64,000 bases of DNA from CAZKGE01 sp964541695. Its GTDB lineage: Bacteria; Bacillota; Clostridia; Christensenellales; CAG-138. How positions within the stretch are numbered: position 1 is the stretch's first letter; every line of letters starts with the position of its first letter. A program made the translations under genes and the position numbers. The stretch is from assembly GCA_964541695.1 (NCBI GenBank), contig CAZIRB010000003.1, positions 1 to 64,000 of the forward strand. Direction: 5' to 3'. Positions 17,935 to 26,939 of the stretch are shown in pieces. Under the pieces are notes generated by a model. It was given only the letters and a program-made list of their open reading frames with translations, was not told the origin of the DNA and ran no database searches.

Positions 17935-19308
17935 TCAATCAAACATCTCCGGCGCGTGCGCCTTGCAAAGCTCGAGCAGTTCCTCCTCGCCCAGCGACGA
18001 GACGCGGCCGTTGGCGTAGAGCGCGTCGACCTTCTCCTTGATCTTGGCGACGGACTCGGCGCGCTTGTCGACCGCCTCCGCGCCTTTCTTGCGGTGCCCG
18101 TTCATAAAGTACGCAATGCCGGCGAGGCCGCTGTGCGCGTCGACGACCACCTGCGGCGCGCGGTTGAGGATCGCCTGCGTGTTGAAGATGTTGTAGATCT
18201 GCTCATCCTTGAGCAGGCCGTCGGCGTGGATGCCCGCGCGCGTGGCGCAGAAATCCCGGCCCATAAACGGCGTCTGCGGCGGGATCTCGTACCCGATCTC
18301 CTTCTCAAAATACTCCGCCATCTCGGTCAGCACGGACAGGTTCATCTCGTCCGTGCGCCCGCGCAGCCCGCAGTACTCCATGATCATCGACTCGAGCGGG
18401 CAGTTGCCCGTGCGCTCGCCGATGCCGAGCACCGAGCAGTTGACGGCGGACGCGCCGTAGAGCCAGGCCGTCGCGGCGTTGCACACGACCTTGCCGAAGT
18501 CATTGTGGCCGTGCCACTCGAGCATCGCGCTCGGCACGTTCGCGTAGTGACGAAGGCCGTAGATAATGCCGGGCACGCTGCGCGGCAGCGACGCGCCGGG
18601 GTACGATATGCCGAGACCGAGCGTATCGCAGCAGCGGATCTTGATCGGGATGCCCGCCTCCTCGGAGAGGCAGTTGAGCGCGTGCACGAACGGCACGACG
18701 AAGCCGTAGTAGTCCGCGCGCGTGATATCCTCAAAGTGGCAGCGCGGGCGGATGCCGCGCTCGAGCGCCATCTTGACGACCTTGAGGTACTGGTCCATGG
18801 CCTGCATGCGGGTCATGTTCATCTTCTTGAATATGTGATAATCCGAGCACGACACCAGTATGCCCGTCTCCGAAACGCCGAGCTCCTTGACCAGGTCGAA
18901 ATCCTTCTCGGTCGCGCGGATCCACGTCGTGACCTCCGGGAAGCGGTACCCGCGCTGCTGGCACAGCTCCAGCGCGCGGCGGTCCTGCTTGCTGTACACG
19001 AAGAACTCGCTTTGCCGCACGATGCCGTGCGGGCCGCCAAGCTCGTGTAGAAAATCGTAAATCTTAAGTATCTGCGCGGCCGTGAACGGCTCGCGGGACT
19101 GCTGGCCATCGCGGAACGTCGTGTCCGTAATCCAGATGTCCTCGGGCATGCGCATCGGTACGGTGCGCTGGTTGAACGCGATCTTGGGAATCTGATCGTA
19201 TTGGAACATTTCCGGGAACAGGTTCGGTTCCGCGACGTCCTGCACCTCGTACTCGTAGTAATTCTCTTTCAGCAGGTTCGTGTGGTTGTCAAATACGATT
19301 TTGCTCAC
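17935..19308 (-). CDS. Re-citrate synthase-type enzyme (homocitrate/isopropylmalate synthase family)
   Basis: The 457-residue protein belongs to the DRE-TIM metallolyase family. It carries the variant motif ITDTTFRDGQQSR (about 60-72), SCSDYHIF, RCHFEDITRADYYGF, EWHGHNDFGK and RAGIHADGLLKDEQ, a pattern I recognise from the Re-citrate synthase of Clostridium kluyveri, which condenses acetyl-CoA and oxaloacetate with the opposite stereochemistry to ordinary citrate synthase. Homocitrate synthase is the main alternative. It starts with GTG behind a GAGGA site and has a strong promoter with an operator-like inverted repeat. A role in the oxidative citrate-to-glutamate branch is inferred. Confidence 0.82.
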   Translation of the reverse strand: MSKIVFDNHTNLLKENYYEYEVQDVAEPNLFPEMFQYDQIPKIAFNQRTVPMRMPEDIWITDTTFRDGQQSREPFTAAQILKIYDFLHELGGPHGIVRQSEFFVYSKQDRRALELCQQRGYRFPEVTTWIRATEKDFDLVKELGVSETGILVSCSDYHIFKKMNMTRMQAMDQYLKVVKMALERGIRPRCHFEDITRADYYGFVVPFVHALNCLSEEAGIPIKIRCCDTLGLGISYPGASLPRSVPGIIYGLRHYANVPSAMLEWHGHNDFGKVVCNAATAWLYGASAVNCSVLGIGERTGNCPLESMIMEYCGLRGRTDEMNLSVLTEMAEYFEKEIGYEIPPQTPFMGRDFCATRAGIHADGLLKDEQIYNIFNTQAILNRAPQVVVDAHSGLAGIAYFMNGHRKKGAEAVDKRAESVAKIKEKVDALYANGRVSSLGEEELLELCKAHAPEMFD

Positions 19309-19356
19309 GTTCGTCCTCTTTTCTGCCGCTCACGGCGTCATTTTTCTTGGGGCTGC

Positions 19357-19386
19357 AATTGTATACATGTATGCACTGATACAATT
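19357..19386. promoter_or_regulatory. Inverted repeat over the citrate synthase promoter, candidate operator
   Basis: AATTGTAT (19357-19364) and ATACAATT (19379-19386), 8-bp perfect arms with a 14-bp spacer. The right arm overlaps the -10 box at 19384-19389, so a bound repressor would block transcription. Confidence 0.5.
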
Positions 19387-19411
19387 ATACAACGCGTCGG
19401 GAAAAAGTCAA
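19384..19411 (-). promoter_or_regulatory. Promoter of the citrate synthase gene
   Basis: Minus-strand TTGACT (19411-19406) and TATAAT (19389-19384), 16-bp spacer; leader of about 70 nt. Confidence 0.7.
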
Positions 19412-19438
19412 CAGCATTTACCGGAAAATTTGCGCGCA

Positions 19439-19467
19439 TTGCAATGGTTTTATCGCTGCTATATAAT
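19439..19467 (+). promoter_or_regulatory. Promoter of rpiB
   Basis: TTGCAA (19439-19444), 17-bp spacer, TATAAT (19462-19467), about 48 bp before the rpiB start. Confidence 0.65.
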
Positions 19468-19514
19468 GGATGCCATCAAACGACATGCCTTTTGGGGCGG
19501 ATCGGAGGTTTTTT

Positions 19515-19985
19515 ATGGTGATTGGATTCGGCTGCGACCACGTGGGCGTGGAGCTGAAAGGGGTTTTAATGGCGCGCGCGGCCGAGCTTGGGCATGAATG
19601 CCGCGACTACGGCTGCGGCGCGTGCGAGCGCTCGGACTACCCCGTCTACGGCTTCCTTGTGGGACAGGCCGTGGCGGCCGGGGACTGCGCGCTCGGCGTC
19701 GTCGTCTGCGGCACCGGCGCGGGTATCTCGATCTCGGCCAACAAGGTTAAGGGCGTGCGCGCGGTCGCGTGCAGCGAGCCGTACACGGCGCGGATGGCGC
19801 GCATGCACAACGACGCCAACGTGCTCGGCGTCGGCGCGCGCGTGGTCGGCTCGGAGGTGGCCAAGATGATACTCGAGGAGTTTCTCACCGCCTCGCCCGA
19901 GGGCGGCCGGCACGCTGCGCGGGTCGACATGATCCGCGAGATCGAGACCACCGGCGGCCTTGCCGCCGCGCGCGAGGCGCGATAG
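19515..19985 (+). CDS. rpiB: Ribose-5-phosphate isomerase B / RpiB-LacAB family
   Basis: Sugar-phosphate isomerase of 156 residues. GCDHVGVELKG at the N-terminus, catalytic Cys65 in VVCGTGAGISISANK and His98 in MARMHNDANVLGVGARVVG match RpiB. It would interconvert ribose 5-phosphate and ribulose 5-phosphate in the pentose phosphate pathway, complementing the transketolase at 40533. GGAGG precedes the ATG at 19515; longer in-frame starts are rejected. Sugar specificity within the RpiB/LacA/LacB family cannot be fixed from sequence. Confidence 0.85.
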   Translation: MVIGFGCDHVGVELKGVLMARAAELGHECRDYGCGACERSDYPVYGFLVGQAVAAGDCALGVVVCGTGAGISISANKVKGVRAVACSEPYTARMARMHNDANVLGVGARVVGSEVAKMILEEFLTASPEGGRHAARVDMIREIETTGGLAAAREAR

Positions 19986-19987
19986 GC

Positions 19988-21088
19988 GTGGCCGCGGAAT
20001 CCATTCAAGCCCCCGTTCCCGCCCCGGCGGCGGACGGCCGCCGCGCCGCGCGGCGCACGGAGCTGGACGCGCTGCGGCTTCTCTGCCTGTTCGCGATCGT
20101 GATGATTCACCTCGTCAGCGGCGCGTGGGAGGATGAACCCGTCGCAAGCGCAGCCTGGCGTGTGCTCAACGTCTTTGACGCGCTCTCGCGCTTCGGCGTG
20201 CCCGTGTTCGTAATGATCAGCGGCGCGCTTTTGCTCGACCCTGCGCGGGCCGTGACGCTGCGCGACCTTTATCTGCGCCGCGTCCCGCGCCTTGCCTGCG
20301 CGTGGGTGTTCTGGTCGCTTCTGTACGCGTCGCGCTATCTGATGGTCGGCCGCGGCGCGCCGGTGGGCGAAACGCTGCGAACGTTTTTCGACGCGTTTTT
20401 ATCCGGCGAGTTCCATCTCTGGTTCATCGGCATGCTGATCGGGCTCTACATGGCCGCGCCTTTTCTGCGGCCCGCCGCCGCGGACCCGAAGCTGCGGCGA
20501 TACTTTTTGCTGCTGTCGGCGCTCATCGCGTCCGTGCTGCCGTCGCTTGCCGAACTCTTCCCCGCGCTGCCGTTTGCCGGAACGCTGGTGGACGCGCTGT
20601 ACCTGTACGTTCCCGCCGGCTATTCGCTCTATTTTATGCTCGGCTATGCGCTCTCGGCCGAAAGGCCGCCGCTTTGGGCGCGCGCCGCGGTCTACGCGCT
20701 CGGCCTGCTCGGCGCGCTCGTCACGATACTTGGGACCGAGGCCGCGCTTCTGCGCGACCCGGCGTTCGGCTCGAAGCTGTTTTGGTACCTGACGCCGAAC
20801 GTGGTCTGCCAGTCCGCCGCGGTATTTCTGTTCTTTACCGACGTGCTCTCGCGCGTCCGCTGGCGCACGCGGGCCGTCAAACTGCTCGCCGCGCTGTCGG
20901 ACCTGGGGTTCGGCGCGTTCCTCTGCCACGAGGTGTTCGTCATATTGCTGCCGCACCTCGGGCTGTCCGTGCTGACGCTGCCGCCGCTCGTCATGGCGCC
21001 GCTGCTGGCGCTCGGCGTGCTGGGCGCGAGTTTGGCCGTGTCGTTTGTGCTGAACCGGATTCCGGGTGTGAAAAAATATATTGTGTAA
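19988..21088 (+). CDS. Acyltransferase 3 family membrane protein
   Basis: Integral membrane protein of 366 residues with about ten helices, of the acyltransferase 3 (OafA/WecH) family. The N-terminal RRTELDALRLLCLFAIVMIH carries the expected Arg and His, and GEFHLWFIGMLIGLYMAAPF is characteristic. Such enzymes O-acetylate or succinylate cell-envelope polysaccharides. The GTG start at 19988 is 2 bp after the rpiB stop, so both genes share the rpiB promoter, although no functional link is evident. Target unknown. Confidence 0.8.
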   Translation: MAAESIQAPVPAPAADGRRAARRTELDALRLLCLFAIVMIHLVSGAWEDEPVASAAWRVLNVFDALSRFGVPVFVMISGALLLDPARAVTLRDLYLRRVPRLACAWVFWSLLYASRYLMVGRGAPVGETLRTFFDAFLSGEFHLWFIGMLIGLYMAAPFLRPAAADPKLRRYFLLLSALIASVLPSLAELFPALPFAGTLVDALYLYVPAGYSLYFMLGYALSAERPPLWARAAVYALGLLGALVTILGTEAALLRDPAFGSKLFWYLTPNVVCQSAAVFLFFTDVLSRVRWRTRAVKLLAALSDLGFGAFLCHEVFVILLPHLGLSVLTLPPLVMAPLLALGVLGASLAVSFVLNRIPGVKKYIV

Positions 21089-21105
21089 GTGATATAGTAT
21101 AGATC

Positions 21106-21135
21106 AAAGAGGGCGACCGGATGGCCGCCCTCTTT
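21106..21135 (+). terminator. Terminator after the acyltransferase gene
   Basis: AAAGAGGGCG (21106-21115) pairs with CGCCCTCTTT (21126-21135), 10-nt loop; U-ended stem 17 bp past the stop. Confidence 0.7.
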
Positions 21136-21149
21136 GGAACGAATTCATA

Positions 21150-21290
21150 TTCGAGGGCTCCGCCCTCAAACTCCCGCCAAAGGGACATGTCCCTTTGGAA
21201 ACCCATCTCGGGCACTCAATCCTGAACACCGGCTATGCGGGTTCCAAGGGCCTCCGGCCCTTGGCAGGGTGCAGGGGCGGCGCCCCTGCA
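21150..21290. repeat. Intergenic palindrome cluster B
   Basis: Four hairpins between two convergent genes: GAGGGC/GCCCTC (21153-21167), CCAAAGGGACATGTCCCTTTGG-type palindrome (21177-21198), CCAAGGGCC/GGCCCTTGG (21244-21264) and TGCAGGGGCG/CGCCCCTGCA (21270-21290). They are variants of the motifs in cluster A. Confidence 0.8.
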
Positions 21291-21305
21291 AAAACCCCCA
21301 TTAAC

Positions 21306-22187
21306 TCAAATATCCACGCCGAGCCATTTCTTGACGAATATGCCGATGACGAACGCGAGCAGCGCGACGCCGAGGCTGATGCCGGCCATCTCGAGAAAGC
21401 GCTTTTTAAAGGACAGGTCCTTTGCCACGGCGAGGTAATAGTTGAACACCGCGATGATCAGAATCACGATTGCGAGCATCGAAACGAGCGCGAGCATGAA
21501 CTGTTCGTTTGAAAACAGCAGGTACGGCAGCACGAGCAGCGCGACGGTGACAAGGTACGCCGCGCCGGTATACGCGCAGGACTTTAACGCGTCGGTACGC
21601 CCCTCGCTCTTGGCGGAGAGAAACTCCGACGACGCCATCGAGAGCGTGGCCGAGATGCCCGTAATGAGCCCCGACAGCGCGATGATGCGCGTGTTCCTTA
21701 GCGCGAGCGTCAGCCCCGCGAGCGTGCCGGTCAGTTCAACCAGGGCATCATTGAGACCGAGCACCATGGAGCCGACATACTGCAGCCGCTCCTCGTCGAG
21801 CATCTCCATGAGCTTTTTCTCGTGCTCGTCCTCCTGCAAAGCGATCTCGCGGCTCTCCGGCGCTTCCTCGGCCAGCGATTCATACGCGATCGACGCGTTC
21901 CCCTCGCGCAGCTCCATCAGCTTGACCGTAAACGTAAAGCCGAACAGCACGATCAGCGTCTTACGCAGAAACACAAGCGCGCGGTTGGGCTTAAGATCGA
22001 GTCCGGTATAGCTCCTCCAGATCTCCGCGTGCGTGAGCTCTTCCGCGGCGAGCTTGCGCAAAACCGCCTTGTTCGTCTCGTCCTTGATCAGGTCCGCGGC
22101 GGCAAGGTACGTCGCCCACTCGTTGATCTCGTCCTGCTGCATGCCGCGGATCGTCTTGAGCGCGGCGGCCGAAACATTTCGTTCCAT
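21306..22187 (-). CDS. Ferritin-like domain fused to VIT1/CCC1 membrane transporter (MbfA-like)
   Basis: A 293-residue fusion. Residues 1-130 form a rubrerythrin-like four-helix domain with the diiron ligand pattern (QQDEINEWATY, AAEELTHAEIW, LQEDEHEKKLMEML). Residues 140-293 are a CCC1/VIT1 domain with MVLGLNDALVELTGTLAGL and helices ending in a short cytoplasmic tail. Related MbfA proteins export iron and protect against peroxide; manganese export is possible. It stands alone, 58 bp after xdhC on the same strand. Confidence 0.82.
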   Translation of the reverse strand: MERNVSAAALKTIRGMQQDEINEWATYLAAADLIKDETNKAVLRKLAAEELTHAEIWRSYTGLDLKPNRALVFLRKTLIVLFGFTFTVKLMELREGNASIAYESLAEEAPESREIALQEDEHEKKLMEMLDEERLQYVGSMVLGLNDALVELTGTLAGLTLALRNTRIIALSGLITGISATLSMASSEFLSAKSEGRTDALKSCAYTGAAYLVTVALLVLPYLLFSNEQFMLALVSMLAIVILIIAVFNYYLAVAKDLSFKKRFLEMAGISLGVALLAFVIGIFVKKWLGVDI

Positions 22188-22245
22188 GTCAAAATCCCCC
22201 CTGGTTCCGTATTTCTATTTTAGACGGCAAAAACCGCCGGTACCG

Positions 22246-23211
22246 CTATACCGAGATGCCCGCGCGGTGCGCGATCAGCTGGCCCGCGATGCTGACCGCG
22301 ATCTCCGCCGGCGTCTCCGCGCCGATGTCCAGCCCGATCGGCGCACGCACGCGCGCAAACTCCTCCTCGGTGAAGCCGTCCTTGATCAACCGTTCCTTCG
22401 TGTACGCGACCTTGTGGCGGCTGCCGATGCAGCCGATATACGCCGCGTCCGTTTTCAGCGCCTGCGCGAGAATCTCGTAGTCGTTCTGATGCCCGCGCGT
22501 CATGATGACGACATAGTCGTCGCGCTTGATCGAGATTTTCTCCGACACCTCGGTAAACCGACCGAGCACGATGGCCTCGGCGGTCGGGAACAGCGCTTTT
22601 TGCGCAAACTCCTCGCGGTCCTCGTACACAATCACCCGAAAATCGATGCTGGAAAGCAGCGGCGCGAGCGCCTGCGACACATGCCCGCCGCCGAACACAT
22701 ACACGCAGCCCGCGCTGCACACGGGTTCGTACAGCACGTACCCGTCGCCCTCCCGGTCGAGCCGCGGACGCGGCGGCGCGTCGGCCGTCACCTGCGACTC
22801 CACGAGCCGCCCTTGCGCATACCGGCGCACGAGGCAGACGGGGCACTCGCGCTCCGCTTCCTCGGCAAGGCGGCGGAACGTCGCGGCGATCTCCGTGCCC
22901 GGCGCGATCGGCTGGAACAGTACGCTCACTTCGCCGCCGCAGACCATGCCGAGGCTGCCCGCCTCGTTGTTCGTCAGGTTGTAGGTCTCCGCAAAGCAGC
23001 CCTCGTCGTGCAGGTGCCGCGTCGCCTCGACGGTGGCCGCGTACTCGACCTTGCCGCCGCCCACGGTGCCGACCGTCGTGCCGTCCTCGTACACAAGCAT
23101 GCACGCGCCGATGCCGCGCGGCGCGGAGCCGTGGCTCTCAAGGACCGTGACGAGAACCGTGTTCTCGCCGCGCTCCAGCGCTTCCACAACTTTTTGAGAC
23201 AGTTTTCGCAT
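22246..23211 (-). CDS. XdhC/CoxI family molybdenum-hydroxylase accessory protein
   Basis: The 321-residue protein has an N-terminal XdhC_CoxI domain (TVLESHGSAPRGIGACMLV, GGGKVEYAA, GMVCGGEVSVLF) and a C-terminal Rossmann domain (VYVFGGGHVSQALAPL, VIMTRGHQNDYEIL, YIGCIGSRHK). XdhC sulfurates and inserts the molybdenum cofactor into xanthine dehydrogenase-like enzymes. No hydroxylase or cofactor gene lies in the window, so its client is elsewhere. The ATG at 23211 is chosen by its GGAG site and by family alignment. Confidence 0.87.
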   Translation of the reverse strand: MRKLSQKVVEALERGENTVLVTVLESHGSAPRGIGACMLVYEDGTTVGTVGGGKVEYAATVEATRHLHDEGCFAETYNLTNNEAGSLGMVCGGEVSVLFQPIAPGTEIAATFRRLAEEAERECPVCLVRRYAQGRLVESQVTADAPPRPRLDREGDGYVLYEPVCSAGCVYVFGGGHVSQALAPLLSSIDFRVIVYEDREEFAQKALFPTAEAIVLGRFTEVSEKISIKRDDYVVIMTRGHQNDYEILAQALKTDAAYIGCIGSRHKVAYTKERLIKDGFTEEEFARVRAPIGLDIGAETPAEIAVSIAGQLIAHRAGISV

Positions 23212-23248
23212 CTTCGTTCTCCGATCCCCTAAGAATTCCCACAAAAAA

Positions 23249-23277
23249 ATTATACCGTCGCCCTCCGAAAAAGACAA
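23249..23277 (-). promoter_or_regulatory. Promoter of the xdhC-like gene
   Basis: Minus-strand TTGTCT (23277-23272) and TATAAT (23254-23249), 17-bp spacer, about 37 bp before the start codon. Confidence 0.65.
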
Positions 23278-23306
23278 CGGTATATTATGCGCATATGCGG
23301 CGCGTT

Positions 23307-25628
23307 TTAGTTGGCAGCCGTCTCCGGTTCCGTTGTCGGCTGCGGGACCGGTGTCGGCGCGGGCGCCGGGGTCGGCGTCGCCGCGATCGACGTGTTCCAT
23401 CCTCCCGACACGCTGGACTGGTCATCCGACTGCGGCGGCCGATACAGGCCGCCGGTGCCGTCCGTCACGAGCGAGAGCTGCTGCCAGCGGTTGAACAGCG
23501 ACACGATCTCGGCTTGGTCGTTTGCGGAGAACTCTAGGTAATCCGGCGTTTTGACGTAGTATTCCGTGCGGTCCGCGGTCGTTGCCCAATACTGGACGGC
23601 CAGCGTCAAGGCGTTCGGATTGTTCGACGGTTTGCCGTTTGGCAGAAGCTCGCTGAGCCTGCGCGCGATGCCGAGCGCCTCGTCACTGAAGTCCGTACGC
23701 CCGCCGTAGCAATACATCGACAGCGCATACGGATAAATCCCGCCCAGAGCCTGATAGCTGCCCATGTACATGGCGCTGATGGGCAGGTTGAACGCCGTAA
23801 ATTGAACGTTATAGTACGTCCAGTCCGGCGCGTACGGGTCAAGCGCGGCGTCAAGCAGGTCGTTGATGCCGATATAACCGTTCGTGTCCGCGCGCTCGTT
23901 GCAAAGCTGCATCCACAGCGAGGCCGTCTGCCGCATCTCGGGAACGATGGAATAGCTGTCCTGATAGCGCCAGACTCCGGCAAAACCGCCGACATCATAG
24001 GACCCCAACTGCTGCCGGTACGCATCGCGCAGCGCGGTATGGGACGGCAGGACCAGAATCGGGAACGGATCGGCGACGCTCGTCAGCGAGGACTGCGGGA
24101 ACTCCGCCTCGTAGGACCTGCGCAGCCTGTCGATGTCATCGCGGGTCAGCGCGGGATACATGTACTGCGACAGGTACCGGATGGACGATTCCGGCGCGAA
24201 CGAGCCCAGCGCGGCGACATAGGCGGGGTTTTCCCGGCGCGCGGCCTCGAGCTCCGCACGGCTTGTAAACAGCACGTTGCGCACATAGTTCCTGCCGTTT
24301 TTGAGCACGAACTTCACGGCGGCCCGGTCGGTGTCCGTATTGTCGCGATACCAGTCGGCATAGAGCGCGGCCTTGCTGTCGTTGTCGTTTTGCGAATACA
24401 GCTCGAGCGTGCGCGCATAGTTCTCGGCGACAAGCGTAATCGTCCGCTCGTCGTCGAATTTGATGTCCGAAACGAGCAGCGCGCGGTAATTGAGCGGGAA
24501 ACCGTTGCGGCTTGGCGGCAGAAACTGCACGTAGGCGACGTCGTCCGCCTTCGGCTTTACGTTCTTAACGCTCCTGCCGTACGCGCCGGACAACGCGATT
24601 ACGCCGAACGATGCGGCCACCGTTACGACATACCACGGCAGCGCGCGAAGGACCGCCTTCCAGCTCTTCAGAACAATCATCTGATAGGCCAGGTAGCACG
24701 CAAACGACAGCAGCGTGATGATCAAAACGCTCGCGCTGATATTGGCGGAAAACGCCATGCCCACGCCCGACAGCCTCCCGCTGAACACAAGCAAAAGCAG
24801 CGGCAGCGCGGTTAAGCAGGCAAACGCCGTCTGCATACCGCGGCCGGACGCGCCGTGTTCGGCCAACTCCGACTTCCGGCGGGCAAACAGCCATCCCGCA
24901 ACCGTCAGCTCGACGGCCGCAAGACCGAGCGAATACAGATCGGACGGAACGCTCATCAGATTGTAAAGCAGCGACGGCCGGTAGAGCAGCACGATCGGGC
25001 TCGTCGCGGCGTTGTAGGTCGGGTTGAGCAGCACGGGGAAATCGACCCAGTTGATCAGCCCGGAACAGACCACGGCGATTGCGCGCGCGATCAAAAACAG
25101 GACGTACCGCGGCAAAAACAGCACCAGCCCCGTCACGACCGACGCGGAGAACCACGTGCCCGTGAGGCTCATCGCAATCGCGGCCGCCGCGAACACGAGC
25201 GCCGCGCCCGCCGTATAGTAGAGGAAGTTCATCAGCGGGTACAGCGGCACAAAGCCCGCGCCCATGACGATGTGCACGACGGTGACGGACAGCACGCTGA
25301 AAAACACCGTGCCGACGATCCAAGTCAGCGCCGCCGCGGTCACCGACAGGTACAGATCGCGCCGGCTGACCGGCAGGCTGTGATAAAAGTCGCTGTCCGC
25401 GCGCCGGTTTAAGAACGAGAAGCCGGCAAACGCGAGGCCGATGCCGCCGACATACATATAGACAATCAGCGCGCTTGCAAAATCGAGCTGGCTCCCGAGC
25501 ATCGAGTTGTACGCGAGCATGGTCGAACAGGACTGCACGGCCATGACCGTGCAAACGATGAAGAAGACCGCAAACAGCGTGATGCCGATGCGGGACAGCC
25601 TCCGCAGCGTTTCTTTATATAGCGTCAT
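23307..25628 (-). CDS. ABC transporter permease with large extracellular domain (YtrC/D-like)
   Basis: A 773-residue ABC-2 type permease. About ten hydrophobic helices fill residues 10-370, with the family motif FYHSLPVSRRDLYLS near 80. From about 370 to 750 lies a hydrophilic region rich in Tyr and Asn, probably outside the cell, ending in a Pro/Thr/Ala tail (TPAPAPTPVPQP). It starts 1 bp after the ATPase gene of the GntR-ABC operon. Such operons respond to cell-envelope stress in Bacillota; the substrate is unknown. Confidence 0.75.
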   Translation of the reverse strand: MTLYKETLRRLSRIGITLFAVFFIVCTVMAVQSCSTMLAYNSMLGSQLDFASALIVYMYVGGIGLAFAGFSFLNRRADSDFYHSLPVSRRDLYLSVTAAALTWIVGTVFFSVLSVTVVHIVMGAGFVPLYPLMNFLYYTAGAALVFAAAAIAMSLTGTWFSASVVTGLVLFLPRYVLFLIARAIAVVCSGLINWVDFPVLLNPTYNAATSPIVLLYRPSLLYNLMSVPSDLYSLGLAAVELTVAGWLFARRKSELAEHGASGRGMQTAFACLTALPLLLLVFSGRLSGVGMAFSANISASVLIITLLSFACYLAYQMIVLKSWKAVLRALPWYVVTVAASFGVIALSGAYGRSVKNVKPKADDVAYVQFLPPSRNGFPLNYRALLVSDIKFDDERTITLVAENYARTLELYSQNDNDSKAALYADWYRDNTDTDRAAVKFVLKNGRNYVRNVLFTSRAELEAARRENPAYVAALGSFAPESSIRYLSQYMYPALTRDDIDRLRRSYEAEFPQSSLTSVADPFPILVLPSHTALRDAYRQQLGSYDVGGFAGVWRYQDSYSIVPEMRQTASLWMQLCNERADTNGYIGINDLLDAALDPYAPDWTYYNVQFTAFNLPISAMYMGSYQALGGIYPYALSMYCYGGRTDFSDEALGIARRLSELLPNGKPSNNPNALTLAVQYWATTADRTEYYVKTPDYLEFSANDQAEIVSLFNRWQQLSLVTDGTGGLYRPPQSDDQSSVSGGWNTSIAATPTPAPAPTPVPQPTTEPETAAN

Positions 25629-25629
25629 G

Positions 25630-26541
25630 TCAGTTCTCCCCCCGTTCGCCGTCCGCGTCGAATGCGTAGCCGATGGCCTCCATCTCGTGGATGAAGACCT
25701 CCTCGAGCGTCAGCGGCAGCACCTCGAGCAGAAGCGGATCCATGGCCGCAATGCCGGCGGTCGCCGCGTCGCGGTCGCCGCGCACGATCAGGTTCGCGAC
25801 GCTCCCCTGCTTATTGAACGACACGATCGACAGCCCCTCGAATTTGCTGCGGTCAAACGGCTCCGAAAACGCCACCTGAATCTTGAACAGCGACGTTTTG
25901 ATGTTCTCGACGTCGCCCTCGAACACGAGGCCGCCTTTGTACAGAAGCGCAAGCTGGTCGCAGGTGTCCTCGAGCTCGCGCAGCGAATGGCTCGTGAGGA
26001 TCACCGTGCAGCCCCGCTCCTCGATGTCGGCGTACAGCACCTGCTTGACGAGGTTGCGCATGACGGGATCGAGCCCGTCGAACGTCTCGTCGAAGAATAT
26101 GTAGTCCGCCATCGTCGAGACCGCGAGGATCGTCGCCGCCTGCCGTCGCATGCCCTTGCTGAACGACGAGAACGACTTCTTCGGATCGAGACCGAAGCGC
26201 TTAGTAAGCTTTTCGAGCCGTTTGCGGTCAAAGCCGCGGTACGCCGAGGCGTACAGCCCGGCCATGCGCTCGATGTTGCTCTGCGGCAGAAAGAACAGTT
26301 CGTCCGGCACGAACACAAACTGCGACTTCACCGGCGGATTGTCGAACACCTTCCCCCCGTTGATGGAGATGCTCCCCCCGTCCGGCCGGTACACGCCGGC
26401 GGCCAGCCGCAAAAACGTCGACTTGCCCGCGCCGTTGGCGCCGACCATGCCGTAGACGCAGCCGTCCGGAATCGTGCAATGCATGTGGTCGATCGCGACC
26501 GTGTCCGCAAAGCGCTTCGTCAGGTCGTTTGCCACGATCAT
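25630..26541 (-). CDS. ABC transporter ATP-binding protein (YtrB-like)
   Basis: A 303-residue ATPase with Walker A GANGAGKST, signature region FSKGMRRQ (a degenerate LSGGQ), Walker B DYIFFDETFDGLD and H-loop LTSHSLREL. Walker B ends in DET instead of DEP and the signature is SKGM, both common in the YtrB/BcrA group. Its ATG overlaps the GntR gene by 4 bp and its stop is 1 bp from the permease, so the three genes are one unit. Confidence 0.88.
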   Translation of the reverse strand: MIVANDLTKRFADTVAIDHMHCTIPDGCVYGMVGANGAGKSTFLRLAAGVYRPDGGSISINGGKVFDNPPVKSQFVFVPDELFFLPQSNIERMAGLYASAYRGFDRKRLEKLTKRFGLDPKKSFSSFSKGMRRQAATILAVSTMADYIFFDETFDGLDPVMRNLVKQVLYADIEERGCTVILTSHSLRELEDTCDQLALLYKGGLVFEGDVENIKTSLFKIQVAFSEPFDRSKFEGLSIVSFNKQGSVANLIVRGDRDAATAGIAAMDPLLLEVLPLTLEEVFIHEMEAIGYAFDADGERGEN

Positions 26542-26915
26542 TGTCCTTCACCCCTTCCATAAGCTCTGCTCACCGCGCCGTGCACACGCTCCTCCACTAC
26601 GCCGGCGGCGTTCAGCCGCCGCGACAGCCCCTCGACCTCGTCGAGCAGCGTCAGCGCGCGCGCCTGCACGATCTCGGCCGCGTTCTTCGAAACGAACCGG
26701 CCGCTGCCGGGCACGGAATAACAGATCCCCTGCCGCTCCAGTTCGGAATACGCCTTCTGCAGCGTATTCGGGTTGATCGAGAGCTTCTCCGAGAGCGTGC
26801 GCACCGACGGAAGCTGGTCCTCGGCCTTGAGGATGCCCGCGGAAATTAGACGCGACGTTTTCTCGATGATCTGTTCGTAGATGGGCGTTCGACCATATCG
26901 ATCGATCTCAAACAT
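26538..26915 (-). CDS. GntR-family repressor, YtrA subfamily
   Basis: A 125-residue protein with an N-terminal winged helix (PIYEQIIEKTSRLISAGILK, LPSVRTLSEKLSINPNTLQK, GSGRFVS, about 8-75) and the short YtrA-type C-terminal dimerisation tail. It is the first gene of the operon with the ATPase and permease and has a strong GGAGGGAGGGGG ribosome site. A perfect palindrome just after its promoter is the probable autoregulatory site. Confidence 0.9.
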   Translation of the reverse strand: MFEIDRYGRTPIYEQIIEKTSRLISAGILKAEDQLPSVRTLSEKLSINPNTLQKAYSELERQGICYSVPGSGRFVSKNAAEIVQARALTLLDEVEGLSRRLNAAGVVEERVHGAVSRAYGRGEGQ

Positions 26916-26939
26916 GGCTACCCCCTCCCTCCGTGCTAA

